Notes: a model not told the origin generated them from the sequence alone. A DNA stretch of 64,000 nucleotides from Selenomonadales bacterium (GCA_018434945.1 JAHDOI010000038.1:20502-84501), one strand, 5' to 3'. Counted from the first letter of the stretch, positions 32,128 through 41,632 are shown. A program made the numbers and translations.

Positions 32128-33465
32128 GTGCTAGACAGAATGCCGCCCCAGAACCTCGAAGCCGAACAATCGGTAATCGGCGCCATGCTCATCGAGCGGG
32201 AGGCCATATCCCGCGTAGCAGAATTTCTGCGCCCGGAAGACTTCTACCGCGAATCCCACCGCCTCGTCTACGCCGCCACCATGGCCCTCTACAACCGCGG
32301 CGAGGCCGTCGACCTCATCACCCTCACCGAGCAGCTGCGCCGCGAGGACAAGCTTGAAGCCGCCGGCGGCATCTCCTATATAACCTCGCTCGCCAACAGC
32401 GTGCCCACCGCCGCCAACGTGATCTACCACGCCAAAATCGTCGAAGAAAAAGCCCTCCTGCGCGGGCTCATCAACACCGCCACCCACATCGCGGGGCTTG
32501 GCTACGAAGCCAACGAAGAAGTAATCAATATCCTCGACCAGGCGGAGCGGATGATCCTCGAAGTCGCCAACCGCAAAGTCACCGGCGCCTTCGTCCCCAT
32601 CAAAGACATCCTCATGGCCGCCCTCGACAGAGTCGAGCAGCTATACCACACCAAAGGCGGCATCACCGGCCTGCCCACCGGCTTCAAAGACCTCGACCGC
32701 CTCACCGCAGGCCTGCAGCCTTCCGACCTCATCCTCATAGCCGCCCGGCCGAGTATGGGCAAGACCGCCTTTGTTCTCAACATCGCCCAGCACGTCGCCG
32801 TCAAAGAGAAAAAACCCGTGGCCTTCTTCAGCCTCGAAATGTCCAAAGAGCAGCTCGTCCAGCGCATGCTCTGCACCGAAGCCACCATCGACGCCCAGCG
32901 TCTCAAGATCGGCGACCTCAAAGACAACGACTGGTCCAACCTCGTCAAGGCCGCCGACCGGCTCTCCTCCGCCCCCATCTTCATCGACGACACTCCCGGG
33001 GCTACCGTCACCGAAATCCGCTCCAAAGCCCGCCGTCTCAAGGTAGAGCACGACCTGTCCCTCGTCGTCATCGACTACCTGCAGCTCATGCAGGGCAGCT
33101 CCGGCGGCAAAAGCGACAGCCGCCAGCAGGAGATATCGGAAATCTCCCGCTCCCTAAAATCCCTCGCCCGCGAACTCAACGTCCCCGTCCTCGCCCTCTC
33201 CCAGCTCAGCCGCGGCGTCGAGGCCAGGCAGAACAAGCGCCCCATGCTCAGCGACCTGCGCGAATCCGGCTCACTGGAGCAGGATGCCGACATCGTCACC
33301 TTCCTCTACCGCGAAGACTATTACAACCACGAGACCGAAAACAAGAACATCACCGAAGTCATCGTAGCCAAACACCGCAACGGACCCGTCGACACTGTCG
33401 AACTATTCTTCCAGAAAGAATTCACCCGCTTCCGCAACCATTCCAAAATGGGCGAGCCGGCATAA
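32128..33465 (+). CDS. dnaB: Replicative DNA helicase DnaB
   Basis: A 445-residue hexameric 5'-3' helicase. The N-terminal domain begins MPPQNLEAEQSVIGAML. The RecA-like domain has ARPSMGKTAFVLNIAQH (Walker A), VVIDYLQLMQG (Walker B) and SQLSRGVEARQNKRPMLSDL. It unwinds DNA at the replication fork. GTG 32128 has GAGAGGA upstream. It is co-transcribed with lonC and ends at a clear terminator. Confidence 0.97.
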   Translation: MLDRMPPQNLEAEQSVIGAMLIEREAISRVAEFLRPEDFYRESHRLVYAATMALYNRGEAVDLITLTEQLRREDKLEAAGGISYITSLANSVPTAANVIYHAKIVEEKALLRGLINTATHIAGLGYEANEEVINILDQAERMILEVANRKVTGAFVPIKDILMAALDRVEQLYHTKGGITGLPTGFKDLDRLTAGLQPSDLILIAARPSMGKTAFVLNIAQHVAVKEKKPVAFFSLEMSKEQLVQRMLCTEATIDAQRLKIGDLKDNDWSNLVKAADRLSSAPIFIDDTPGATVTEIRSKARRLKVEHDLSLVVIDYLQLMQGSSGGKSDSRQQEISEISRSLKSLARELNVPVLALSQLSRGVEARQNKRPMLSDLRESGSLEQDADIVTFLYREDYYNHETENKNITEVIVAKHRNGPVDTVELFFQKEFTRFRNHSKMGEPA

Positions 33466-33505
33466 GCGCAGGCCTGCGGGCTTGCCTTCCATAAAGCATA
33501 TTTTC

Positions 33506-33530
33506 ACGCCGGCGATGCCGGCGTTTTTTC
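33506..33530 (+). terminator. Terminator after dnaB
   Basis: ACGCCGGC/GCCGGCGT with loop GAT (33506-33524), followed by TTTTTC. Confidence 0.85.
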
Positions 33531-33596
33531 CTGTGACCGCCAACAATTTTCCCGAACGATTTTAGCCCAAGCTCAAAAATCATTCGAAAATTCTTG

Positions 33597-33625
33597 TTGA
33601 CACCCCCCTGGTGAAATGCTATTAT
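33597..33625 (+). promoter_or_regulatory. Promoter upstream of the flavoprotein-purB-purA group
   Basis: TTGACA (33597-33602), a 17-bp spacer and TATTAT (33620-33625). Confidence 0.75.
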
Positions 33626-33659
33626 ATTCAAGGGAAAATACGTATATTTCCTCGCGATC

Positions 33660-33702
33660 ACTCAAATAGCAGCGTCGCTCGCGCCTATTTGAGTTATTTT
33701 TC
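33660..33702 (+). terminator. Attenuator-like hairpin in the leader
   Basis: ACTCAAATAG (33660-33669) pairs perfectly with CTATTTGAGT (33685-33694), with a GC-rich loop containing AGCGTCGCT and then TATTTTTC. It lies between the promoter and the flavoprotein start, so transcription may be cut short here. Confidence 0.6.
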
Positions 33703-33737
33703 TGACCAAGGGAAGACTAAACAAGAGGTGAATGTAC

Positions 33738-35129
33738 GTGACCAAACGCTACGATGTTGTCGTAATCGGTGCCGGACCGGCCGGCATCTTTACCGGTCTC
33801 GAACTTGCCAGGGCCGGCCTCAGCACCCTGATAATCGAAAAGGGCCGCGATATTACCTCCCGCCGCTGCCCGATCAACCAACACGGCAGCAAGTGCCTGC
33901 GCTGCAAGCCGTGCGACATCCTGTGCGGCTGGGGAGGCGCCGGCGCATTCAGCGACGGCAAACTTACGCTCACAACCGAATTCGGCGGCGTACTCGACGA
34001 ATACATGGAAAAAGACCGCGTCGCCGAACTCATCGACTATATCGACAAGATCTACCTCGACTTCGGCGCGACAACCACCGTCTACGGCGACGACAAAAAA
34101 GAGGAAATCCGCCGCATCCAGCGGGTGGCAGCCTCCGCCGACCTCAACCTCATCCCCGCCCGCATCCGCCATCTCGGCACCGAGAAATGCACTGAAATCC
34201 TCACCCGCATGCGCGAATACCTCGACGACAAATGCGAAATCCGCACCAACACCGCCGTCGAAGCCATCATCGTCCAAAACGGCGAGTACGCCGGCCTGGA
34301 ACTGGTCGGCGGCGAAAAGATCGAAAGCAAATACCTTGTCGCCGCCCCCGGCCGCGAAGGCGCCGAATGGTTCTCCAGCCAGGCCGCCAAGCTTGGTCTG
34401 TCGATGATGACCAACCCTGTCGACATCGGCGTGCGCGTCGAACTGCCAGCCGTCGTCATGGAGCATATCACCGAAATCGTCTACGAGTCCAAACTCGTCT
34501 ATTACACAAAATCCTTCGACGACCGGGTACGCACCTTCTGCATGAACCCCTACGGCGAAGTCGTCAACGAGAACAACGCCGGCCTCATCACCGTCAACGG
34601 CCACAGCTACGCCGAAAAGAAGACCAAAAACACCAACTTCGCTCTGCTTGTCTCCAAAAGCTTCACCGAACCCTTCAAAGAACCCATCACCTACGGCAAA
34701 TCGATCGCCAAGCTCGCCAACCTGTTAGGCGGCGGCGTCATCGTCCAGCGTCTCGGCGACCTCCTCGACGGCCGGCGGTCCACCCCGGAACGCATCAGCC
34801 GCGGCCTGGTCGAGCCGACCCTCAAGGATGCCACCCCCGGCGACCTCAGCCTCGTCCTCCCCTACCGCCACATGGTCGCCATAATCGAAATGCTCGAAGC
34901 CCTCGACAAAGTCGCCCCGGGCGTCAACTCCCGCCACACCCTGCTATACGGCGTCGAAGTCAAATTCTACTCCTCCCGCCCCCGCCTCAGCCCGGTGCTG
35001 GAGAGCGAAATCGCCAACATCTTCGCCGCCGGCGATGGCGCGGGCGTCACCCGCGGCCTCGCCCAGGCTTCGGCCGCCGGCGTCGTCGTGGCCAAAGAAA
35101 TCATCGCCCGCGAAGGCAAATCATCGTAA
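33738..35129 (+). CDS. NAD(P)/FAD-dependent oxidoreductase (COG2509 type)
   Basis: A 463-residue cytoplasmic flavoprotein. The N-terminal FAD-binding motif is VVVIGAGPAGIFTGLELARAG. An unusual Cys-rich loop follows (CPINQHGSKCLRCKPCDILCGWGG pattern, near residues 45-65), which may hold an Fe-S cluster or disulfide. The C-terminal FAD motif is IFAAGDGAGVTRGLAQAS. This family of uncharacterised dehydrogenases is widespread in anaerobes. GTG 33738 is chosen because GAGGTGA lies 7 bases upstream; ATG 33732 is too close. It has its own promoter and precedes purB by 59 bp. Its substrate is unknown. Confidence 0.85.
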   Translation: MTKRYDVVVIGAGPAGIFTGLELARAGLSTLIIEKGRDITSRRCPINQHGSKCLRCKPCDILCGWGGAGAFSDGKLTLTTEFGGVLDEYMEKDRVAELIDYIDKIYLDFGATTTVYGDDKKEEIRRIQRVAASADLNLIPARIRHLGTEKCTEILTRMREYLDDKCEIRTNTAVEAIIVQNGEYAGLELVGGEKIESKYLVAAPGREGAEWFSSQAAKLGLSMMTNPVDIGVRVELPAVVMEHITEIVYESKLVYYTKSFDDRVRTFCMNPYGEVVNENNAGLITVNGHSYAEKKTKNTNFALLVSKSFTEPFKEPITYGKSIAKLANLLGGGVIVQRLGDLLDGRRSTPERISRGLVEPTLKDATPGDLSLVLPYRHMVAIIEMLEALDKVAPGVNSRHTLLYGVEVKFYSSRPRLSPVLESEIANIFAAGDGAGVTRGLAQASAAGVVVAKEIIAREGKSS

Positions 35130-35144
35130 GAGATGGACTTGCGC

Positions 35145-35169
35145 CAGGCCGTTGAGAAAACCGGCCTGG
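35145..35169 (+). promoter_or_regulatory. Hairpin before purB
   Basis: CCAGGCCG/CGGCCTGG, 8 bp, loop of nine bases, ending 19 bases before the purB start. There is no T tract; it may adjust purB expression or mRNA stability. Confidence 0.4.
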
Positions 35170-35188
35170 GGAGAAGGAGAGAACCGCT

Positions 35189-36481
35189 GTGATCAAGCGC
35201 TACACAAATCCCGCCATGGCCAAGATCTGGACCGACGAAAACGAATTCCAGACCATGCTCGACATCGAAATATACGCCTGCGAAGCCATGGCCGAGCTGG
35301 GTCAGATCCCTGCCGACGCCGTGCCGGTCATCAAAGAGAAAGCCAAATTCTCCGTTGATCGCATCCGCGAAATCGAACGGGAAATCCGCCACGACATCAT
35401 CGCCTTCCTCACCGCCGTTGCCGAAAACGTCGGCGACGAAGCCAAATACATCCACATGGGTCTCACCTCCAGCGACGTCAAGGACACCGCCCTCGGCTCC
35501 ATGATGGCCCAGGCCGCGGACATCATCTTGGACGACCTCGCCAAACTTCGCGCCGTCCTCTTCCGGCGGGCCGGCGAACACAAACACACCGTCATGATCG
35601 GCCGTACCCACGGCATCCACGCCGAACCCATCACCCTCGGCATGAAATTCGCCCTGTGGCTCGACGAGACCGAACGCAATATTGAGCGCATGAAACGGGC
35701 CCGCGAAACCGTCGCCGTCGGCAAACTGTCCGGCGCTGTCGGCACCTACGCCACCATCGACCCGCGCGTCGAAGCCCACGTATGCGCCAAAATGGGCCTC
35801 AAAGCCGCCCGGCTCGCCACCCAGGTCATCCAGCGCGACCGCCACGCCGAATTCCTCACCACCCTCGCCGTCGTCGCCTCCTCGCTCGACAAATTCGCCA
35901 CCGAAATCCGCAACCTTCAGCGCACCGACATCCGCGAAGCGGAAGAATACTTCCACCCCGGCCAGAAAGGCTCTTCGGCCATGCCCCACAAGCGCAACCC
36001 CATAACCTGCGAGCGCATCTCCGGGCTGGCCCGCGTCGTCCGCGGCAACGCCCAGGCGGCCTTGGAAAATGTAGCCCTCTGGCACGAGCGCGACATCTCC
36101 CACTCCTCGGTCGAGCGCGTCATCCTGCCCGACAGCACCAGCCTTGTCGACTACATGCTCCGTCTCATGACCGACATCATCGACAAACTGCTCGTCTACC
36201 CCGACGCCATGCAGGCCAACATGAACAAGACCGGCGGCCTCATCTTCAGCCAGCGTCTCCTTCTCGCCCTTGTCGACAAGGGCGTCAGCCGCGAGGACGC
36301 CTACCGCTGGGTTCAGCGCAACGCCATGGCCCGCTGGCTCGAAGGCGCCGACTTCAAGACCAACGTCACCCACGACCCCGACATCGCCAAATTCCTGTCG
36401 CCGGAGGAAATCACCGCCTGCTTCGACCCCACCCACCACCTGCGGCACGTCGATACCATCATGGCCCGTTTCGGCCTATAA
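35189..36481 (+). CDS. purB: Adenylosuccinate lyase
   Basis: A 430-residue member of the fumarase/aspartase superfamily. The signature GSSAMPHKRNPITCE lies near residue 262, with HMGLTSSDVKDTA (near 89) and GRTHGIHAEPIT (near 140) forming the rest of the active site. It cleaves SAICAR to AICAR plus fumarate, and adenylosuccinate to AMP plus fumarate. AICAR/ZMP is the precursor of the signal sensed by the ZTP riboswitch at 12145. GTG 35189 has GAAGGAGAG upstream. purA follows after 15 bp. Confidence 0.96.
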   Translation: MIKRYTNPAMAKIWTDENEFQTMLDIEIYACEAMAELGQIPADAVPVIKEKAKFSVDRIREIEREIRHDIIAFLTAVAENVGDEAKYIHMGLTSSDVKDTALGSMMAQAADIILDDLAKLRAVLFRRAGEHKHTVMIGRTHGIHAEPITLGMKFALWLDETERNIERMKRARETVAVGKLSGAVGTYATIDPRVEAHVCAKMGLKAARLATQVIQRDRHAEFLTTLAVVASSLDKFATEIRNLQRTDIREAEEYFHPGQKGSSAMPHKRNPITCERISGLARVVRGNAQAALENVALWHERDISHSSVERVILPDSTSLVDYMLRLMTDIIDKLLVYPDAMQANMNKTGGLIFSQRLLLALVDKGVSREDAYRWVQRNAMARWLEGADFKTNVTHDPDIAKFLSPEEITACFDPTHHLRHVDTIMARFGL

Positions 36482-36496
36482 ACAAGAGGTGATAAC

Positions 36497-37780
36497 ATGT
36501 CAGCAGTAATCGTCATAGGCACCCAGTGGGGCGATGAAGGCAAAGGCAAAATCGTCGACAACCTGGCCGAAAAAGCCGACGTCGTCGTCCGTTACCAGGG
36601 CGGCAACAACGCCGGCCATACCGTAGTAGTGGACGGCAAGGAATTCAAGCTCCAGCTTCTGCCCTCAGGCATCCTCTACAAAGACAAGACCTGCGTCGTC
36701 GGTAACGGCGTCGTTGTCGACCCGGCCGTCATGATCAAGGAACTGCGCACCATGCAGGCGCAAGGCGTCGAAACCTCCGACCTCAAAGTATCCAACCGGG
36801 CCCACCTCATTATGCCCTACCACCGCCTTCTCGACGAAGTTGAAGAAGACTACCGCGGCGAACACAAAATCGGCACAACCAAACGCGGCATCGGACCCTG
36901 CTACATGGACAAAAACGCCCGCAGCGGCATCCGCATGGTCGACCTCATGGACGCAGACGAGTTTTCCGCCAAACTCGAGCGCAATCTCGAGGCAAAGAAC
37001 CATCTTCTCCAGGCCGTTTACGGCGTCGAAGGCTTCGACTTCGAAAAAGTCCGCGACGAATACCTCGGCTATGCGCAAGTGCTCAGGCCTTTCGTCGCCG
37101 ATACCTCGGTCTACATCAACGAGGCGCTGCAATCCGGCAAAAAGGTGCTCTTCGAAGGCGCCCAGGCCACCCTCCTCGACCTCGACCACGGCACATATCC
37201 GTACGTCACCTCCTCCCACCCCATCGCCGGCGGCGCCTGCATCGGCGCCGGCATCGGCCCGACAAAGATCAGCAAAGTCATCGGCGTTGTAAAGGCTTAC
37301 ACCACCAGGGTCGGCGAAGGCCCCTTCCCCACCGAGCTCAACGATGCCACCGGCGACTATATCCGCGACCGCGGCCGCGAATTCGGCACCGTCACCGGGA
37401 GGCCCCGCCGCTGCGGCTGGCTCGATGCCGCCATCGTCCGTTACGCCGGACAGGTCAGCGGCCTCGACTACCTCGCCGTCACCCGCCTCGACATCCTCGA
37501 CGGCCTTAAAACCATCAAAGTCTGCTCCGGCTACAAATACAAAGGCCAGCCCCTCGGGGAATTCCCCGCCAGCCTCAAAGTGCTGAGCGAAGTCGAACCT
37601 GTTTACGAGGAACTGCCCGGCTGGACCGAAAACATCAGCGGCGTCCGCTCTTACGACGATCTGCCCGCCAACGCCCGCCGCTATGTCGAGCGTCTCAGCG
37701 AAATCGTCGGCGTGCCGCTGGGGATAGTCTCCGTCGGCCCGGCGAGGGACCAGACCATTATTCTTCACGAGGTATTCTAG
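36497..37780 (+). CDS. purA: Adenylosuccinate synthetase
   Basis: A 427-residue enzyme of normal length. It has [14 protein letters not shown] (P-loop-like), [10 protein letters not shown], the IMP-binding KRGIGPCY and GRPRRCGW, and C-terminal [10 protein letters not shown]. It joins IMP and aspartate with GTP to make adenylosuccinate, the substrate of PurB, so the two genes encode consecutive steps to AMP. GAGGTGATAAC precedes ATG 36497. Confidence 0.97.
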   Translation: MSAVIVIGTQWGDEGKGKIVDNLAEKADVVVRYQGGNNAGHTVVVDGKEFKLQLLPSGILYKDKTCVVGNGVVVDPAVMIKELRTMQAQGVETSDLKVSNRAHLIMPYHRLLDEVEEDYRGEHKIGTTKRGIGPCYMDKNARSGIRMVDLMDADEFSAKLERNLEAKNHLLQAVYGVEGFDFEKVRDEYLGYAQVLRPFVADTSVYINEALQSGKKVLFEGAQATLLDLDHGTYPYVTSSHPIAGGACIGAGIGPTKISKVIGVVKAYTTRVGEGPFPTELNDATGDYIRDRGREFGTVTGRPRRCGWLDAAIVRYAGQVSGLDYLAVTRLDILDGLKTIKVCSGYKYKGQPLGEFPASLKVLSEVEPVYEELPGWTENISGVRSYDDLPANARRYVERLSEIVGVPLGIVSVGPARDQTIILHEVF

Positions 37781-37800
37781 GCCCGTCCCCAAAGCCTGCT

Positions 37801-37824
37801 GCGGCGCACCTTCGGGTGCGCCGC
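37801..37824 (+). terminator. Strong hairpin after purA
   Basis: A perfect 10-bp stem GCGGCGCACC/GGTGCGCCGC with a TTCG tetraloop lies 20 bp after purA. No T run follows, so it may act as an mRNA 3' stabiliser or a weak terminator. Confidence 0.5.
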
Positions 37825-37845
37825 TCAACTTCCAGAAACTGACCA

Positions 37846-37874
37846 TTGACAGCCTGCCAGGCTTACGGTATAAT
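37846..37874 (+). promoter_or_regulatory. Promoter of the Lys-Glu-Val tRNA operon
   Basis: TTGACA (37846-37851), 17-bp spacer, TATAAT (37869-37874), ending 17 bp before the first tRNA. Confidence 0.85.
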
Positions 37875-37891
37875 CTGTTATTGTCAGACGT

Positions 37892-37967
37892 GACCCACTA
37901 GCTCAGTCGGTAGAGCACCTGACTTTTAATCAGGGTGTCGATGGTTCGAGTCCATCGTGGGTCACCA
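37892..37967 (+). tRNA. tRNA-Lys (TTT)
   Basis: Acceptor arms GACCCAC and GTGGGTC, D-arm GCTCAGTCGG, anticodon loop CTTTTAA (TTT), T-arm GGTTCGAGTCC and encoded CCA end. Confidence 0.96.
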
Positions 37968-37971
37968 TTTT

Positions 37972-38046
37972 GGCCCGTTGGTCAAGCGGTTAAGACACCG
38001 CCCTTTCACGGCGGGAACAGGGGTTCGAGTCCCCTACGGGTCACCA
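37972..38046 (+). tRNA. tRNA-Glu (TTC)
   Basis: Acceptor arm GGCCCGT/ACGGGTC, anticodon loop CTTTCAC (TTC), T-loop TTCGAGT and encoded CCA. It starts four bases after tRNA-Lys. Confidence 0.95.
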
Positions 38047-38049
38047 TAA

Positions 38050-38125
<76 letters not shown>

Positions 38126-38127
38126 CC

Positions 38128-38168
38128 AAAAAACCGGTTCATCCTGGAAGGATGAACCGGTTTTTCGT
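38128..38168. terminator. Bidirectional terminator of the tRNA operon and the SLC12-like gene
   Basis: AAAAACCGGTTCATCC/GGATGAACCGGTTTTT around loop TGGAA, with A and T tracts at both ends. Confidence 0.9.
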
Positions 38169-38182
38169 CTGCCACAAGTGTA

Positions 38183-40294
38183 CTAAACCACAGCGTTTTC
38201 CAGTCCCGAATCGGCTACAAACAGCACCGTTCCCGGCATCCCGTCCGCCAGCGCCAGCATCTTGTCAAAATCGTCGGGCATTCCGATGATCGTGATATCC
38301 CCCGATTCCTGCTCCACCGCGCTGCGGAAATCGCCCACGAGCACCTTCGCCTGCGTCTGCACCGGCAGGCGGGCATGCTCCGCGAACGCCTTCAGTTCGC
38401 CCGTCACCGCTTCACGCTCGGTCGGGTCGTTGATCGTCCTAAGCAGCAACAGCTTCGCATCCCAATTGCGGGTCAACTGCATAGCGATCAATACCGCCAG
38501 ATTAGTGTTCGGACTTTTGTCGCGCAGCCATAGATTTACGGTCTTCTCCTGGCCGTAACCGATCTTCGGGTGAATATTGAGGAACATGAACCCAGTATTA
38601 TACTGCCTCATCCGGGAATAAACCTCTTTTAGCCGGGCGCGTTTGTCCTTATCATTGCTGACCGTCAGAAGAACCGCGTTCGGCGGCAGGAACGAATTCA
38701 GCAAAGTCTGGGTTACAACATACAACGACGACAAAAAATCGGTGCTGGTATTGTTTATTATCGTTTTGCGTATAAACAGATTCCTATCACGAAGTGGCTC
38801 CAGAACTGTTTCATAGCCTTGGGAGGCATCGCCGCTGTCCTCGCCGCTCGTAATCGACAGGAGATACAGGCGGCCTGACGGGTAAAGGATATTACTGACG
38901 AACCGCACCGTCTTCCGCAGATCGTCGGGATTCTCAGCAGGCACCAGTACGGCCGGCTTCCACAGCCTGGGGTGATAAGTCGTGGCCAGCGCCTTCTGGG
39001 CCGCCCACTCTGTCAGGGCGGTAAAAATCCCTCCCCGCACATCCCCCCAGGGGGAAATCAACTCCCTCCTGGCGAGGATAATATAAAGAGAACTGATCAC
39101 CACCATCGTGACGATTGTAAACCACATATTGATAAGCAGCATAGTGAGGATGCTGCCGACAAAACCGATGAACGGCACTGCCAGAGACACTCTGAGCCGT
39201 GGGCGGAAGCTGGCGATGCCGGTGGCCTGTTCAACGAGAACGACCAGATTGATCGTCCCGTAAGTCGTCAGGAAGAACATCGTCAGCAACTGGGCCAGTT
39301 GGTCAAGACTGCCTGCCACGATTATCGCCAGCGAAAACAGCGACGAGACAAGGATGGCGTTGCGCGGCTCGTTATCGGCGGCCTTCTTGCCAAAAAAATG
39401 CGAAAAAGGCACAAGCCGGTTATCAGCGAGGGCCGCCAGCGTGCGGGGCGCACCCACCAGCGTCGAAAGAGCGGAAGACAGCGTTGCGCCCATTATGCCG
39501 GCGACAATAAGCGGCTTGAACAGTGCCAGATCGAGGATTATCGAGGTATTTGCCAGCAGCGCCTCGCTGGTGGCTTGGTGGGCGAACCAGTACGCCAGAG
39601 CGACATACGTGACCAAGCCGATGGCGATTGCGGCGAGCGTGCCGACAATTATGCTTCTTCGCGGCGTCCTCAGCTCTCCCGACATGCTCACCCCGGCGAG
39701 AATGCCCGTTACCGCCGGGAAAAAAATGGCGAAAGTCTCCCAGAAGTTGGCCTGCGGAAAATTGCTCCACCATAAAGTGCCGGTGGTGTTGAGTGACGGC
39801 CCGGCCAAAAAGGAAGCGATCGATAGGATAATCACCCCCAGGACGGCATACTGCACCCTGAAGGCCGTCCGGGCGCTCGCCAGGGATAAGGCGGTCAGGG
39901 CGACCCAGGTCGCGGCCCCCACGAGCACGGTGGAATGTCCGGGGAAAAAACTGTACCACAACTCCGTAAAGCCGATAATGTAAAAGGCGACGGAGAAAGC
40001 CTGCGACAGGTACAAAGGAATGCCGACCGCCCCTCCCACCTCAAGTCCCAGCGAACGCGACACGATGGCATACGCTCCGCCGGCGCCTATCTCGATATTC
40101 GACACGACCGAAGCCATGGATAAAGCTGTACATACCGTAATGGTGTGAGCCAGGATAATAATTATCAGCGTGCCGACAAAACCGGCGTTTCCGACCACCC
40201 AGCCGAGCCGCAGATACATGATGACGCCCAGTATGGTAAGAATTGTCGGCGTAAATACCCCGTCGAAAGTTCCTAGCCCTTTTCTGGCGTTCAT
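38183..40294 (-). CDS. APC-superfamily transporter, cation-chloride cotransporter-like (SLC12-type)
   Basis: A 703-residue membrane protein. It begins KGLGTFDGVFTPTILTILGV, the bacterial Na-K-Cl-cotransporter-like signature. About 12 hydrophobic segments end near residue 425. A ~270-residue cytoplasmic C-terminal domain follows with alternating beta-alpha character (LLLLRTINDPTEREAVTGEL, then DITIIGMPDDFDKML), resembling Usp-like regulatory folds. It probably moves amino acids or K+/Cl-. ATG 40294 has GGAGG upstream on the minus strand. Confidence 0.85.
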   Translation of the reverse strand: MNARKGLGTFDGVFTPTILTILGVIMYLRLGWVVGNAGFVGTLIIIILAHTITVCTALSMASVVSNIEIGAGGAYAIVSRSLGLEVGGAVGIPLYLSQAFSVAFYIIGFTELWYSFFPGHSTVLVGAATWVALTALSLASARTAFRVQYAVLGVIILSIASFLAGPSLNTTGTLWWSNFPQANFWETFAIFFPAVTGILAGVSMSGELRTPRRSIIVGTLAAIAIGLVTYVALAYWFAHQATSEALLANTSIILDLALFKPLIVAGIMGATLSSALSTLVGAPRTLAALADNRLVPFSHFFGKKAADNEPRNAILVSSLFSLAIIVAGSLDQLAQLLTMFFLTTYGTINLVVLVEQATGIASFRPRLRVSLAVPFIGFVGSILTMLLINMWFTIVTMVVISSLYIILARRELISPWGDVRGGIFTALTEWAAQKALATTYHPRLWKPAVLVPAENPDDLRKTVRFVSNILYPSGRLYLLSITSGEDSGDASQGYETVLEPLRDRNLFIRKTIINNTSTDFLSSLYVVTQTLLNSFLPPNAVLLTVSNDKDKRARLKEVYSRMRQYNTGFMFLNIHPKIGYGQEKTVNLWLRDKSPNTNLAVLIAMQLTRNWDAKLLLLRTINDPTEREAVTGELKAFAEHARLPVQTQAKVLVGDFRSAVEQESGDITIIGMPDDFDKMLALADGMPGTVLFVADSGLENAVV

Positions 40295-40521
40295 CCCAAG
40301 ACCTCCTACGTTAACTGCGCCTGCCGGGCGTTTGGTAATTATTTTACTATATTCCCAGATTGATAGAAAGTAATATAATATTAATATATGGACTAACCCC
40401 GCAATACCTGCGGTACGTTAGCGAAGTCAGACCATCTGCCGGTGCTTCGGGGGGCCAATTTTTTTCCGGAGCGGGCGCCTGCCGCCCGGGCGGGTGGCCG
40501 ACCACTGGAGGTGAGGAAACA

Positions 40522-40857
40522 ATGGCATACCTGACATTGCTGGCAGCCGCCATCCTATCGTTTGCGACGGCGTTCTTCGCCGTTCAAAACAGCAGCCTGG
40601 TAACGGTGAACCTGTTTACCCGGACCTTTGAGGCGTCGCTCGTAATAGTCATTCTTGGAGCCGCCACGCTCGGCTTCGTCACCGCGCTTCTTCTCGGCAT
40701 GTTCGTCCAGATTAAGACGCGGTACCGCCTTTTCAAAGCCGAAAGGCGTATTGGCCAGCTTGAGGCCGAACTGCAGGACAAGCAGTCGGTTAAGCCGCCA
40801 GAGCGGGAAGAACCGCTGCAGGAACCGCCTGCCGGTTCCCCCGGGGCACCGCCGTAA
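40522..40857 (+). CDS. lapA: LapA-domain (DUF1049) small membrane protein
   Basis: A 111-residue protein with two hydrophobic helices (LLAAAILSFATAFFAVQNSS and VIVILGAATLGFVTALLLGM). A basic cytoplasmic helix and a Pro/Glu-rich tail follow. The pattern FAVQNSSLVTVNLF is the LapA hallmark. LapA proteins assist lipopolysaccharide assembly in diderms, consistent with an outer-membrane-bearing Negativicute. ATG 40522 has GGAGGTGAGG upstream. Confidence 0.8.
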   Translation: MAYLTLLAAAILSFATAFFAVQNSSLVTVNLFTRTFEASLVIVILGAATLGFVTALLLGMFVQIKTRYRLFKAERRIGQLEAELQDKQSVKPPEREEPLQEPPAGSPGAPP

Positions 40858-40872
40858 TCCATAAAATACCGC

Positions 40873-40901
40873 TTGCCAAAGCAGTCGGGATGCGGTATTA
40901 T
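40873..40901 (+). promoter_or_regulatory. Promoter of the Asp-Phe tRNA pair
   Basis: TTGCCA (40873-40878), a 17-bp spacer and TATTAT (40896-40901), followed by ATAATAC. Confidence 0.6.
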
Positions 40902-40944
40902 AATACATGTCCCTGTTAATAGGGGCGCATTTGTCGCCATATTC

Positions 40945-41021
40945 GGCCCCGTGGTGTAGTGGTCTAACATGCCGCCCTGTCACGGCGGAGATCGACGGTT
41001 CAAATCCGTTCGGGGTCGCCA
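40945..41021 (+). tRNA. tRNA-Asp (GTC)
   Basis: Acceptor arm GGCCCCG/CGGGGTC, D-loop TGTAGTGGTCTAACA, anticodon loop CTGTCAC (GTC), T-loop TTCAAAT and encoded CCA with discriminator G. Confidence 0.95.
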
Positions 41022-41027
41022 TATCAT

Positions 41028-41103
<76 letters not shown>

Positions 41104-41105
41104 TC

Positions 41106-41142
41106 GAAAAACAGCTTGCTTATTGCAAGCTGTTTTTCAATT
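41106..41142 (+). terminator. Terminator of the Asp-Phe tRNA pair
   Basis: AAAAACAGCTTGC/GCAAGCTGTTTTT stem with loop TTATT, followed by CAATTTT. Confidence 0.9.
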
Positions 41143-41194
41143 TTCCGTGGTTTACCATGCATTACCCGGAGCCTGACGTCAAAAAATAATCGAT

Positions 41195-41632
41195 ATGAGA
41201 ACGACGATCATCGGCTGGCTGCTGCTCATCCTCCTGCTGACGGCGGCGAGCTATATCACCCGCCCCTACGTAGGCGTCCTGGGTGACGACGATGTCGCCT
41301 TCGCCCACGAATACGCAGGAGAAATGCTCGGCCTTCTCGAACAACTGACGGTAGAAGCCGATAAGCTTACCGGCTCACCGGCGGCAGGCGACTACTACCT
41401 CGACGCCGCCGACGAGCTGGACCGCCGCAAGCAGGCCGCCGTCCACCTGAAAGGCGACTTGGCCTACGACTTCGTCTACGCTTTCGCCTGCGCCGAAGAA
41501 TGGTGCCGCGCCTCGGCCGACGCCCTGCACCGGCCGCACGACGCCGCCGCGCCCCGCCGCGCCCGCGAAGCCCTCGCCAGGGCACGGGCCGAATTCGCCG
41601 CCATCGGCAGCAGAGACTATAACAGAAGGTGA
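41195..41632 (+). CDS. Hypothetical membrane-anchored protein
   Basis: A 145-residue protein with one N-terminal hydrophobic helix (TTIIGWLLLILLLTAASYIT). An Ala/Glu/Asp-rich helical domain follows, with several HEYAGEMLGLLEQ-like amphipathic helices. No family recognised. The following gene starts 4 bp after the stop, so the two are probably co-transcribed. The ribosome site before ATG 41195 is weak (AATAATCGAT). The extracellular helical part could be a sensor or scaffold. Confidence 0.6.
   Translation: MRTTIIGWLLLILLLTAASYITRPYVGVLGDDDVAFAHEYAGEMLGLLEQLTVEADKLTGSPAAGDYYLDAADELDRRKQAAVHLKGDLAYDFVYAFACAEEWCRASADALHRPHDAAAPRRAREALARARAEFAAIGSRDYNRR

Noticed and set aside
34967..36448. Long open frame (493 codons) on the minus strand opposite purB
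   Set aside because: It is the mirror of a highly GC-biased gene. The product is a low-complexity Gly/Val/Asp-rich sequence with no ribosome site, and purB is certain.
40380..40521. Riboswitch upstream of lapA
   Set aside because: Some GC-rich pairing and a T run (TTTTTTT near 40461) are present, but no recognised aptamer blocks and no clear stem-terminator.
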